Assembly (NCBI GenBank): GCA_009911065.1
Contig: QXWR01000021.1
Location: forward strand, 1 to 64,000
DNA length: 64,000 nt
Direction of reading: 5' to 3'
DNA from: Clostridiaceae bacterium
Lineage (GTDB): Bacteria; Bacillota; Clostridia; Lachnospirales; Lachnospiraceae
Below the pieces are notes generated by a model. That model did not search any database, was not told the origin of the DNA, and saw nothing but the letters and a program-made list of their open reading frames with translations. This document shows, piece by piece, positions 15,842 through 24,275 of this stretch. A program made the translations under genes and the position numbers. Positions within the stretch are counted from its first letter, which is position 1; every line of letters starts with the position of its first letter.

Positions 15842-16315
15842 ATGGAAGAAAAGACGAATGTAATGCGGATTTTGGATCAGAAAAAGGTGCCGTATCAACC
15901 GCATTTTTATGAAAATACAGGCGCTGTGGGCGGGACTTATGTGGCTTTGGTTCTAGGCGAAGATCCTGCCAAGGTTTTTAAAACATTAGTGACAGAAGGA
16001 AAGAGCAAGCAGCATTATGTATTTGTGATTCCAGTGGAAAAAGAACTGGATTTAAAGAAAGCGGCAAAAGCGGCAGGAGAAAAATCCGTTTCCATGTTAA
16101 AATCAAAGGAGCTGTTGCCTCTTACTGGTTATATTCATGGAGGATGTTCTCCCATTGGAATGAAAAAATTTTTCCCTACTTTTATTGACCGTCAGGTGGA
16201 AGGGCTGGAAACCTTCTTTTTTAGCGGTGGAAAAGTGGGAGCGCAGGTGGAAATGGCGCCGGAGGACTTAAAAAAGGTGATTGTATACAAAATTGCGGAT
16301 GTGACGGCAGAGTGA
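15842..16315 (+). CDS. ybaK: Cys-tRNA(Pro)/Cys-tRNA(Cys) deacylase YbaK
   Basis: The protein edits mischarged Cys-tRNA(Pro) in trans, protecting translation accuracy. The body (VPYQPHFYENTGAVGGTYVALVLGEDPAKVFKTLVTEGKSKQHYVFVIPVEKELDLKKAAKAAG...GCSPIGMKKFFPTFID) contains the conserved K-T-L and GGCSPIG features of the YbaK/EbsC family at normal length (157 residues). GGAG lies 7 bases before ATG 15842; a start at ATG 15830 would add four residues. The oxidoreductase follows 28 bases after its stop, so they are likely co-transcribed. Confidence 0.93.
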   Translation: MEEKTNVMRILDQKKVPYQPHFYENTGAVGGTYVALVLGEDPAKVFKTLVTEGKSKQHYVFVIPVEKELDLKKAAKAAGEKSVSMLKSKELLPLTGYIHGGCSPIGMKKFFPTFIDRQVEGLETFFFSGGKVGAQVEMAPEDLKKVIVYKIADVTAE

Positions 16316-16343
16316 ATGAAAGAGTAAGAAAGGACAACAAAAA

Positions 16344-17330
16344 ATGAAAACGTATAACTGGGCTGTTTTGGGATGTGGCACGATAGCAAACGAGCTGGCG
16401 CAGGCAATGGCAAAGGAAGGGCGGACCCTTTATGGGGTTGCAAACAGAACTTATGAGAATGGAGTAAAGTTTGCAGAGAAGTATAAGGTTTCCAAAGTTT
16501 ATTCAAGTATAGAGGAGATTTTTCTGGATGATTCGGTGGATATTATTTATTTGTCCACCCCCCACAATACGCATATTTCCTATTTAAGGGAAGCTTTAAA
16601 ACATGGGAAACATGTTTTGTGTGAAAAATCCATTACATTAAATGGGGCGGAGCTGGCCAAAGCCCAGAAACTGGCTATAGACCATCAGGTAATTCTGGCA
16701 GAAGCCATGACTCTTTATCATATGCCGATTTATAAGGAACTTCGCAAGAGGATGGAGAGGGGGGATTTGGGCGGCCTTCGAATGGTTCAGATGAATTTTG
16801 GCAGCTATAAAGAGTATGACATGAATAATCGGTTTTTCAACCCGTCTCTGGCTGGAGGAGCGTTGCTGGATATTGGAGTATATGCTCTTGCTTTTATTCG
16901 ATGGTTTATGTCGGAGCGTCCGGACAATGTGGTATCCCAGGTGAAGTTTGCGCCCAGCGGCGTGGACGAGCAGGCAAGCATTCTTTTGATGAATCCAGCA
17001 GGGGAGATGGCGGCAGCAACGCTTAGCCTTCATGCAAAACAGCCAAAAAGGGGGATGGCGGCATTTGAGAGGGCTTATGTGGAAATCTATGACTATCCCC
17101 GGGCAGAGAAAGCTGTGATCACCTATACAGAGGACAACCAGCAGGAAATCATTGAGCTTGGAAAAACATCGGATGCTCTTGTATATGAAATCCGGGATAT
17201 GGAACAGGCTGTTTCCGGCTGCGGAAATGAAATGTATTTGGAGTATACCAGGGATGTTATGGATATTATGACAGAAATAAGGAAAACATGGGGACTGGTT
17301 TATCCGGAAGAAAAAGCAGAAGTTCTTTGA
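16344..17330 (+). CDS. Gfo/Idh/MocA-family NAD(P)-dependent oxidoreductase
   Basis: The 328-residue protein has an N-terminal Rossmann fold (WAVLGCGTIANELAQAMA). The family signature HVLCEKSITLNGAE follows, with the catalytic lysine in EKS, and a C-terminal substrate domain begins near residue 125 and includes GGALLDIGVYALAF. Members oxidise sugars, dihydrodiols or related alcohols, and the substrate cannot be named here. AAAGGAC precedes ATG 16344. It follows ybaK closely and ends before an A-rich repeat-like stretch. Confidence 0.92.
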   Translation: MKTYNWAVLGCGTIANELAQAMAKEGRTLYGVANRTYENGVKFAEKYKVSKVYSSIEEIFLDDSVDIIYLSTPHNTHISYLREALKHGKHVLCEKSITLNGAELAKAQKLAIDHQVILAEAMTLYHMPIYKELRKRMERGDLGGLRMVQMNFGSYKEYDMNNRFFNPSLAGGALLDIGVYALAFIRWFMSERPDNVVSQVKFAPSGVDEQASILLMNPAGEMAAATLSLHAKQPKRGMAAFERAYVEIYDYPRAEKAVITYTEDNQQEIIELGKTSDALVYEIRDMEQAVSGCGNEMYLEYTRDVMDIMTEIRKTWGLVYPEEKAEVL

Positions 17331-17436
17331 GAAAAAATAGAAAAGATAAAAAAGAGTAAAAGATTAAAAGAAATAAAAGATTAAAAGTAGTAAAAAATTA
17401 AAGGATTACAAGACAAAACAGGAGGGAAAGGTACAG

Positions 17437-18096
17437 ATGAAACGAAACATGCTTATCATAAACCCAGAATATGTTTCTCCGAATGAACTGGCTCACCAAC
17501 TGAGAGCTATGGCAGTTCTTGATATTGTGATGAATCCATTAGAGGACAGCTGGCTTCGTCTGGTACAAAAAGATCCACTTGAGGAAGCCTATTATGTTCG
17601 CAATGGGGCTGGAGATGAAATGGATATTTTCTTTGAGGAAAAGGATGTGTTTATCCGGGGATTTGACCATGAAAATGATCTGAATCAGTTTGGAGCAGAT
17701 GAGTGGGACGAAAGTTTTTTTAAAGATTCTTATGCAGGTTTTCCTCAAAAGTTTCTCGATCTTTACGAGGAGGAAGAGCAAAGGTATTCTATGACATTCT
17801 GCATGTGGTATGATGGTTTTCATAAGTGCTGGAAGCAGAATGCTGTGGAGGGAAATGACGGGGGACAAGATTATCTGCTAAGTTATATTTGCAAAAATGG
17901 TGAAGAGTGGATTTCGTGGGCAGAAAGTTATTATGAGACAAAGCTGAATCGGTCGGTGGCAAACAAGGTGTTTGAGGGAAAACCCTTGACCTGGGAGGAG
18001 ATTCAGGAGATGAATCCACAACGGGACGGGAAAGCTGCATTGGAGGAGATTCGCGAAAACCAGTTGGAAATTGATATTAATTGGAAATCGATGTAA
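17437..18096 (+). CDS. Hypothetical protein, 219 residues
   Basis: I do not recognise the family. The protein is acidic and aromatic-rich (EEAYYVRNGAGDEMDIFFEEKDVFIRGFDHENDLNQFG; FCMWYDGFHKCWKQNAVEG). It has no signal peptide or membrane segment, so it is probably cytoplasmic. The sequence style recalls small immunity or SUKH/SMI1-like proteins, but I see no defining motif. GGAGGG precedes ATG 17437. A strong terminator follows at 18146-18212, so it is probably a single-gene unit or the tail of the ybaK operon. Confidence 0.75.
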   Translation: MKRNMLIINPEYVSPNELAHQLRAMAVLDIVMNPLEDSWLRLVQKDPLEEAYYVRNGAGDEMDIFFEEKDVFIRGFDHENDLNQFGADEWDESFFKDSYAGFPQKFLDLYEEEEQRYSMTFCMWYDGFHKCWKQNAVEGNDGGQDYLLSYICKNGEEWISWAESYYETKLNRSVANKVFEGKPLTWEEIQEMNPQRDGKAALEEIRENQLEIDINWKSM

Positions 18097-18145
18097 CAAA
18101 GTGTTAGATGACAGATGTTATTTTGGAAATAAAATCACAGAAAGG

Positions 18146-18212
18146 CTCTCATGGGGCAAACAGGAGGAATGGGTTTCAAGGTTCTTCTGTTAGCCTCATG
18201 GGAGTTTTTTTA
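18146..18212 (+). terminator. Long intrinsic terminator
   Basis: CTCTCATGGGGC (18146-18157) pairs with GCCTCATGGGAG (18193-18204) using some G-U pairs. An inner AACAG/TGTT stem extends it, and eight T follow. Confidence 0.75.
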
Positions 18213-18274
18213 ACAAATTGGTTTATAAGGAATTTGGTTTTAAAGGAATTTTCAGATACGTTTTCATACAGCAA

Positions 18275-18973
18275 TCAAAAACATTCCAATTTGTCTAAAA
18301 CTTGTTTGTACACGGAAGAGGGAGCGGCAGAATAAGCTTGCATATCGTAAAAGTAATCCAGGGCCGCTTTTCGGCAGGATTCAATATGATTCTTCATCAG
18401 GTTCATAGCTCGGTCTGTATCCTTAGCAAGAAGTGCGTTAATGATCTCTAAGTGTTCCAAACGGGCGTCATGGATTTGGATCTGGTTTTGCTTGCTGGAG
18501 ATAATTACCCGTGTGTTGTCCTGAAACAGCTTTTGCATCATCTCAATTAAATACCGGTTGCCGCAGTGTTCGATAATAAAAAGATGCATGGCTGTGTCTA
18601 AACGATAGCTGTTTTTTATATCCAAAAGATTTTCGGAAAATTTATGCTGGAAGTCAAGAAGCTCGGTCTGAGGCAGGTGAGGAGCAGCCATGCAGAGTGT
18701 GACCGGTTCGATTTCCAGACGTGCCTGGAAGATCTGCTGCACGTCCGTAAGAGATATGTCTGACACAAGAATCCCTTTTTTGGGCATAACGGTAACAAGA
18801 TTGTCGTATTCCAGGCGGCTGATGGCCTCCCGGACCGGGGTGCGGCTGCAGCCAAGGTCTGCGGCAAGCTGTGCTTCATTGAGAAAGCTGCCAGGTTCGT
18901 AGACACAGTTAATCAGGCGGTCTTTGATAATGGTATAAGCCTGACTTTTGAAATTGTGGTTGGAAGTGCTCAT
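18275..18973 (-). CDS. GntR-family (FCD/FadR-type) transcriptional regulator
   Basis: The 232-residue protein has an N-terminal winged helix (DRLINCVYEPGSFLNEAQLAADLGCSRTPVREAISRLEYDNLVTVMPKKGILV, about residues 18-70). An all-helical FCD ligand-binding domain follows, with the D-x3-H...H metal-site pattern (DTAMHLFIIEHCGN). Such regulators bind organic acids or sugar acids. It is divergent from the ABC importer operon and two palindromic sites lie between them, so it most likely controls that operon and itself. GGGAG precedes ATG 18973. Confidence 0.92.
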   Translation of the reverse strand: MSTSNHNFKSQAYTIIKDRLINCVYEPGSFLNEAQLAADLGCSRTPVREAISRLEYDNLVTVMPKKGILVSDISLTDVQQIFQARLEIEPVTLCMAAPHLPQTELLDFQHKFSENLLDIKNSYRLDTAMHLFIIEHCGNRYLIEMMQKLFQDNTRVIISSKQNQIQIHDARLEHLEIINALLAKDTDRAMNLMKNHIESCRKAALDYFYDMQAYSAAPSSVYKQVLDKLECF

Positions 18974-19069
18974 TTTTCGTCTCCCTTTTGTGGATAGTTC
19001 CTTTTGTATTATCCCTATTTGGATAATCTGAATTTATATCGCCTGAAGCGAGAAAATTATTATAAGTAG

Positions 19070-19079
19070 ATTGTACAAT
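19070..19079. promoter_or_regulatory. GntR-type operator candidate
   Basis: ATTGTACAAT is a perfect 10-bp palindrome. TTGTAC half sites recur at 19176-19196, supporting one regulator binding both. Confidence 0.5.
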
Positions 19080-19156
19080 AGAAAAATGGAAATAGCAAGA
19101 AAGGAGATCGGAAAAAGTGCATAAAAATCTACTTATAAATGTAGTAAATTTGTCTA

Positions 19157-19196
19157 TTGTATATCATATAAAACTGTTGTATACTACACGTACAAC
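19157..19196 (+). promoter_or_regulatory. ABC operon promoter with overlapping operator
   Basis: TTGTAT (19157-19162) and TATACT (19180-19185) are 17 bases apart. The inverted repeat GTTGTA...TACAAC (19176-19196) covers the -10 element, so a bound GntR repressor would block polymerase. Confidence 0.6.
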
Positions 19197-19438
19197 AAAA
19201 GAAGCTAAGATGTTTATCACAAATATGATATTGTGTCGGTAAATTGATTTCCATGAGCCATGAGCTAAGAGCCATGCTTGTATGGACCTATGGTGAATGC
19301 CGTGAGGATCAAATACTTTAAAGATCAAATACCCCGCAGCTTGCAGCATTGCTTATGGGATGACCAGCAGCTTGCAGTGTGGTATTTGACCTAATCAAAG
19401 GTTTATGGGCAGGGAAAGCGGTAGAAGGGAGAAGAGCG

Positions 19439-20515
19439 ATGAAGAGAATTATGACAGCAGGAATGGCGATGATCCTGGCAGTGAGTTTGACTGCATGTAG
19501 CGGCAGCGAGACGGTCCGAGAGGAGAAAACCACTGCAGCAAAAGGTACCGAGGAAACCAAAGACACAGGGACAAACGGTGCAGAAAAGACAGATACCCCG
19601 GCAGCAAACAGCAATAAGGTGAAAAAGAATCCTTACACAGAGAATATTAAACTTGCATATATAGCCCATGATTTAAGCACTCCCAATAATCAGGCATGGC
19701 TGGAAGGAATTGAGCGGGAATGTGCTTCTTGGAACAATATTGTGATACAGGCTTTTAACGGAGAAAGCAGCGCGGAAACGCAGGTCAAGATTATGTCGGA
19801 TGTGATTCATCAAAAATATGATGGAATTATCTTACAGTGCTCCGACGGGACAGCTCTGGCTCCCTCTGTGGAGGAAGCAGAGAAGGCGGGGATTCCGGTG
19901 ATTACGCTGAATCTGGATGCTTATACCACACACAGCGCCCTTGTGATGGCTGTGGATTATGATGCAGGGCGCATGGTGGCGGACGAGATGGCAAAAGAGC
20001 TGAGCGGCCAGGGAAATGTGGTGATCATTCAGGGAGTAGCCGGACTGACCAGAACCGATCATCTGGAAAAAGGCTTTCGGGATACCATTGCCAGTTATCC
20101 GGATATTAAAATCATAGATGCCCAGTCCGCATCTTTTGAGAAGGAGACAGCCATCACGGTGATGAACAGTTTTTTGCAGAATTACGATAAAATAGACGGT
20201 GTATTTTGTATCAACGATGCCATGGCAGAGGGAGCCGCTCTGGCAGTTCAGTCGGCAGGGCGAAAAGGGGAAATGGTGATTTGGGGGGCGGACGGTGAGT
20301 CGGATGCTCTTGCCATGATTGAGTCTGGGGATATGACCGGAACCATTTACACCAACAGCTGGGACCAGGGATCTACTGCTGCAAAGATTGCCCTTTTGAT
20401 GATTGGGTCTGAGTATGATTCCGTTGTTTTGACAGAAACTCCCAGGGTGATTATGGAACCTGTGGTGGTGACAGTCGAGACGGTTGGGCTTATCCCGCCG
20501 GAAGATCGGTGGTAA
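19439..20515 (+). CDS. Sugar-type ABC importer substrate-binding lipoprotein
   Basis: The protein is exported, lipid-anchored and captures the ligand outside the membrane. The signal peptide ends in the lipobox LTAC, making Cys20 the lipidated residue, followed by a Glu/Lys/Thr-rich linker. The mature part is a periplasmic-binding-protein type I fold (IKLAYIAHDLSTPNNQAWLEGIERECASWNN...KYDGIILQCSDGTALAPSVEEAEKAGIPVITLNLDA), like ribose- or galactose-binding proteins. ATG 19439 follows GGGAGAAG; an open extension to 19379 has no ribosome site. A terminator follows immediately, allowing excess binding protein over the permease. Confidence 0.93.
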   Translation: MKRIMTAGMAMILAVSLTACSGSETVREEKTTAAKGTEETKDTGTNGAEKTDTPAANSNKVKKNPYTENIKLAYIAHDLSTPNNQAWLEGIERECASWNNIVIQAFNGESSAETQVKIMSDVIHQKYDGIILQCSDGTALAPSVEEAEKAGIPVITLNLDAYTTHSALVMAVDYDAGRMVADEMAKELSGQGNVVIIQGVAGLTRTDHLEKGFRDTIASYPDIKIIDAQSASFEKETAITVMNSFLQNYDKIDGVFCINDAMAEGAALAVQSAGRKGEMVIWGADGESDALAMIESGDMTGTIYTNSWDQGSTAAKIALLMIGSEYDSVVLTETPRVIMEPVVVTVETVGLIPPEDRW

Positions 20516-20570
20516 ACCCTTTTGGGTTTTCACATAGGGGGATTACAGGGGAGTATACAAAAGAGAAAAG

Positions 20571-20598
20571 GGCAGGGTGAAAAGCCCTGCCTTTTTTT
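20571..20598 (+). terminator. Intra-operon terminator after the binding-protein gene
   Basis: GGCAGGG (20571-20577) pairs with CCCTGCC (20585-20591), followed by seven T. It lies between the binding protein and the first permease, so only part of transcription would continue. Confidence 0.8.
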
Positions 20599-20626
20599 AC
20601 GAACATTTACGAAGGGAAGTGAAGGT

Positions 20627-21619
20627 GTGAAGCAGGCAACAATTCGGCGGTTTATTTCACTGGGAATGCTGGGTGTGCTGGTAATTTTGTTTTCCTTTTT
20701 AAGCAGTTATTATTGGAGTGGAGATAATCTGCTGGCGATTTTAAGAGATGCCTCTGTGGCAGGAATCATTGGCGTAGGAGTGACCTATGTGATTCTTACT
20801 GCTGGCATTGATCTGTCAACTGGAAGCATGATGGCCCTGGTTGCCATGACTATGGCCAACATTTACCGTTACACGCTACTTCCCATCTGGATGATGATTC
20901 TTTTGGGGATTTTTACAGGACTTGCAGCAGGGCTTTTCAATGGGCTGGTGGTGGCAAAACTTCACCTTCCGGAGTTTATTGCCACGCTGGCCACCATGGG
21001 AATTTTTCGGGCATTGACCTATACTATTGCCATTCGGGATGGGGGTGGTGTAATTACCAGTCAGGCAATGACCTATTCTTCTTTTGTAAAATTAGGAGGC
21101 GGGGTGGGCCGACTTCACTATGTATCCATTGCATTTGTGATCGTGACAATCGCAGGTCAGGTGGTGTTAAAGAAAACCAGATTCGGCACCAATCTGTATG
21201 CAGTTGGAGCAAACAAAAAGGCGGCTCGTCTGTCTGGAATTTCCATTGAAAAGACTCGGATTCTTGCCTATATGATTGTGGGATTGTGTTCTGCTGTGGG
21301 AGCTGTTTTTACCACAGCACGTCTTCAAAGCACCACGGTACTTTTGGGAAGCGGATTTGAATTTAATCCCATTGCCGCCGCAGTCGTAGGGGGAGTTTCT
21401 TTGTCCGGGGGATATGGAGATGTGGTAGGAACCTTTATTGGAGCGCTGTTTTTGTCGGCTTTGGACAATGGGGTTTTAAAGCTGCAGATGAATACCGCTT
21501 ACCAGTACGTGATTAAGGGAACCATTCTTATTTTGGTGGTCATGTTTGATTCCTGGTATAACGGATGGATGGAAAAGCGGGCTTATGAGCAGGGAAGAAG
21601 GGAGGCGGCAAACAGGTGA
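20627..21619 (+). CDS. ABC sugar transporter permease (RbsC-like), first copy
   Basis: The 330-residue integral membrane protein has about 8-10 hydrophobic helices. It carries the BPD_transp_2 family marks GIIGVGVTYVILTAGIDLSTGSMMAL and VGANKKAARLSGISIEKTRILAYMIVG. It forms the membrane channel with the second permease and the ATPase. GTG 20627 is selected because GGGAAG lies 7 bases upstream; a frame to 20522 would run through the terminator. Its stop overlaps the ATPase start (GTGA), so translation is coupled. Confidence 0.92.
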   Translation: MKQATIRRFISLGMLGVLVILFSFLSSYYWSGDNLLAILRDASVAGIIGVGVTYVILTAGIDLSTGSMMALVAMTMANIYRYTLLPIWMMILLGIFTGLAAGLFNGLVVAKLHLPEFIATLATMGIFRALTYTIAIRDGGGVITSQAMTYSSFVKLGGGVGRLHYVSIAFVIVTIAGQVVLKKTRFGTNLYAVGANKKAARLSGISIEKTRILAYMIVGLCSAVGAVFTTARLQSTTVLLGSGFEFNPIAAAVVGGVSLSGGYGDVVGTFIGALFLSALDNGVLKLQMNTAYQYVIKGTILILVVMFDSWYNGWMEKRAYEQGRREAANR

Positions 21620-23136
21620 AGGAAGAAGTGATTTTGGAGGCAAAAAATATCTGCAAAAGCTTTTCCAAAGTTCCGGTACTGGAATATGTAAATTTTGCCG
21701 TCAGAAAAGGAGAGGTCCACGGACTGATGGGAGAGAACGGGGCCGGAAAATCCACACTGATTAAAATTCTCACAGGAGTATACAAAAAAGACAGCGGCAC
21801 AGTGTTTTGGGACGGAAGAGAAGTTGTCATAAACAGTTATAAAGATTGTCAGAATCTTGGAATGGCGTGTATTTATCAGGAGCTGTCTGTGATTCCATCT
21901 TTGACAGTAGCTCAAAATGTATTTTTAGGCAGGGAGCCAAAAAAGCTGGGACTGATTGACCACAAAAAAATGAATGAGGAGACAAAGGCATGGATTGACC
22001 AGTATGATTTTCCTTTAAAACCGGATGCGCTGGTATCGGAGCTTGGAGTTGGTCTTCGTCAGCTGGTGGAGATTTTAAAAGGATTGTCCTGCAATTTCAA
22101 AGTGCTGATCATGGATGAACCGACAGCCAGTTTAAGCGGAAAAGAGGCAAAAAGTCTGTTTTCCATCATTCATACCCTTCGGAAAAATGGAGTGTCCGTC
22201 ATTTATATTTCCCACAGGCTGGAAGAGGTGTATCAGTTAGCAGACCGTTTGACGGTGCTTCGGGACGGGAAAAATGCAGCTGTGTTAAACCATAATGAGA
22301 TTGAGCCAAAGAAAGTGATTCAGACCATGATTGGAAAGACGGTGGATGAGTCGGCTGGTTCTGGAAAAAAGATGCACAAAAGTCATCAGGAGCCTGTACT
22401 TTGGGTGGAACATCTTTCTCATAAAACAGGGTGTTTTCACAATATCAGTTTTCAGGCTCACAAAGGGGAGATTCTTGGTTTTGGAGGTTTAATTGGGTCA
22501 GGGCGGACCGAGTTGGTTCGGGCTGTTTACGGAATCGATCCTTACAAGGAAGGCGCCATTTGGCTGAATGGAAAAAAGCTTGTGCCCTCTCCTAAAAAAA
22601 GTATCCGTGCTGGATTTGGATTTGTCCCGGAGGACCGGAGAGAGCAAGGGTTTATTCCTCTTTTATCCATTGAGAAAAACATTGCCCTGACCAATTATGA
22701 TCAGATTAGAAAGACTGGATTTGCCCTGTGGAGCAGACAAGAGAGAAAGCTGTGTGAAAAGGCTATCCGCCAAATGGATATTCGTCCAGCCAATCCAGAT
22801 AAACCAGTAGGGTTGATGTCTGGCGGCAATCAACAGAAAGTGGTTTTAGGAAAATGGCTGATGCGGGATTTAAAGGTGCTGATTGTGGACGAGCCGACAG
22901 CTGGAATCGATGTGGGCGCAAAGGACGAGATTTACCGTATTTTGGAGGAGCTGGCCAAAAAGGGGGTTGTGGTGATTCTTGTGTCGTCGGATTTGCAGGA
23001 ATTGATTCGGGTATCCCATCGAATTTTGGTTATGCGCAAAGGAGCGATTGTACGGGAGTTTGACCAGGGAATGGTCACTCAGTCCATGATTTTGGAAGCA
23101 GCTTCTGGATTGACGGGAAAGGAGAGGTCGATGTGA
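21616..23136 (+). CDS. ABC sugar transporter ATP-binding protein (RbsA/MglA-like)
   Basis: The 506-residue protein has two tandem ATPase domains, as in RbsA, MglA and XylG. The first has Walker A GENGAGKST at residues 39-47 and Walker B VLIMDEPTASLSG. The second has a degenerate P-loop (GGLIGSGRTELV), then LMSGGNQQKVVLGKW and VLIVDEPTAGIDVG, normal for this family. It energises import on the cytoplasmic side. It starts at GTG 21616 inside the permease stop and overlaps the next permease by 4 bases. Confidence 0.94.
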   Translation: MKEEVILEAKNICKSFSKVPVLEYVNFAVRKGEVHGLMGENGAGKSTLIKILTGVYKKDSGTVFWDGREVVINSYKDCQNLGMACIYQELSVIPSLTVAQNVFLGREPKKLGLIDHKKMNEETKAWIDQYDFPLKPDALVSELGVGLRQLVEILKGLSCNFKVLIMDEPTASLSGKEAKSLFSIIHTLRKNGVSVIYISHRLEEVYQLADRLTVLRDGKNAAVLNHNEIEPKKVIQTMIGKTVDESAGSGKKMHKSHQEPVLWVEHLSHKTGCFHNISFQAHKGEILGFGGLIGSGRTELVRAVYGIDPYKEGAIWLNGKKLVPSPKKSIRAGFGFVPEDRREQGFIPLLSIEKNIALTNYDQIRKTGFALWSRQERKLCEKAIRQMDIRPANPDKPVGLMSGGNQQKVVLGKWLMRDLKVLIVDEPTAGIDVGAKDEIYRILEELAKKGVVVILVSSDLQELIRVSHRILVMRKGAIVREFDQGMVTQSMILEAASGLTGKERSM

Positions 23137-24131
23137 AGAAAATTTCCTGGTCAGCATACACAAAACCAATGATTCTTGTTTTGTTTATGGTGATTCTTAC
23201 GGTTTTAAGGCCAGCCAGTTTTCTGACGGTGGGGAATCTGTCCAATGTGCTTTGGTCTGTGTCAGTTTACGGAATTATGGTGTGCGGGACGATTTTTGTG
23301 TTTCTAATTGGGGGAATTGATTTGTCAATCGGCAGTCTGTGCGGCCTTTGTGCAGTGATCGCAGTACGGATCATCCGATTTTTTGATTATACCAATACTG
23401 GCGTGATTCTTGGAATTATGGCAGCTCTTTTGACCGGAATTATGGCCGGATTGGTTCATGGAGTGATTATTACCAAATTTCGGGTGCCAGCCTTTTTGAT
23501 TACCTTTGCCACACAAATTATTTTTCTTGGATTGTCTATGATTCTCACAGGAAATAAAATCTTAAGCTGCCTGCAGCCAGAACTGTTTACGGCAATCGGA
23601 ATGAAAAAAATACTGCGTTTTCCCATTCCGATTTACCTTATGCTTTTGATTGCCCTGATCAGCTGGTTTATTCTTGGAAAAACGGTTTTGGGCCGGTATG
23701 TCTATGCAGTGGGAGGCAATGGTCCTGCGGCCCGTCTGTCAGGAATACAGGACCGGAAAATCACAGTTTTAGCCTATGTTTTTTCTGGATTTACCACAGC
23801 AGTAGGAGGAATTGTTCTGGCTTCTATGACTCAGCAGTGTATGGCATTCACAGGCAGCGGGTATGAGACAGAGGTGATTACAGCGGCAGTAATTGGAGGA
23901 GTCAGCCTTTTGGGAGGAGAAGGAACGGTGTCAGGGGCCTTGTTTGGAGCTGTTTTAATGGGGCTTTTGAACAATGGACTCAATCTGTTAAGCATACCCT
24001 CCACAGAACATGGTCTGGTTAAGGGGATTGTGATTCTTGTGGCAGTAGGATTGGATGCTATGGAAAACAAGGAGAAGTTTCAAAACTGGTTGGGCCAGTT
24101 TCAGTGGAAAAAGGAGAAGACAAAAGGGTGA
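23133..24131 (+). CDS. ABC sugar transporter permease (RbsC-like), second copy
   Basis: The 332-residue membrane protein is related to the first permease and keeps GIMVCGTIFVFLIGGIDLSIGSLCGL and VGGNGPAARLSGIQDRKITVLAYVFSG. Two different permeases suggest a heterodimeric channel instead of the homodimer usual for RbsC. It overlaps the ATPase by 4 bases (GTGA). A short spacer of 144 bases leads to the amidohydrolase. Confidence 0.92.
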   Translation: MKKISWSAYTKPMILVLFMVILTVLRPASFLTVGNLSNVLWSVSVYGIMVCGTIFVFLIGGIDLSIGSLCGLCAVIAVRIIRFFDYTNTGVILGIMAALLTGIMAGLVHGVIITKFRVPAFLITFATQIIFLGLSMILTGNKILSCLQPELFTAIGMKKILRFPIPIYLMLLIALISWFILGKTVLGRYVYAVGGNGPAARLSGIQDRKITVLAYVFSGFTTAVGGIVLASMTQQCMAFTGSGYETEVITAAVIGGVSLLGGEGTVSGALFGAVLMGLLNNGLNLLSIPSTEHGLVKGIVILVAVGLDAMENKEKFQNWLGQFQWKKEKTKG

Positions 24132-24275
24132 GAGCCTGGAAACAGGAAGGAATGTGACCTGCACCAGTGTGCCGATAAAATATACTGCGGTTAGTAAACT
24201 GGTTAAAAGGGAGATACAAAAGATCGAACGGAAGCAAAGAGGGAGTTCACAGAAGAGAGAAAGAGAGACTGACAT

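Larger units (their letters stand above)
18974..19438. promoter_or_regulatory. Divergent regulatory region between GntR gene and ABC operon
   Basis: It contains the operator-like palindrome ATTGTACAAT at 19070-19079, the promoter and overlapping inverted repeat at 19157-19196, and a long leader (about 250 bases) before the binding-protein gene. No protein gene or recognised riboswitch was seen in the leader. Confidence 0.55.

Noticed and set aside
18974-19438. A riboswitch in the long ABC operon leader
   Set aside because: No recognised conserved riboswitch core was found; operator palindromes explain the regulatory content better.
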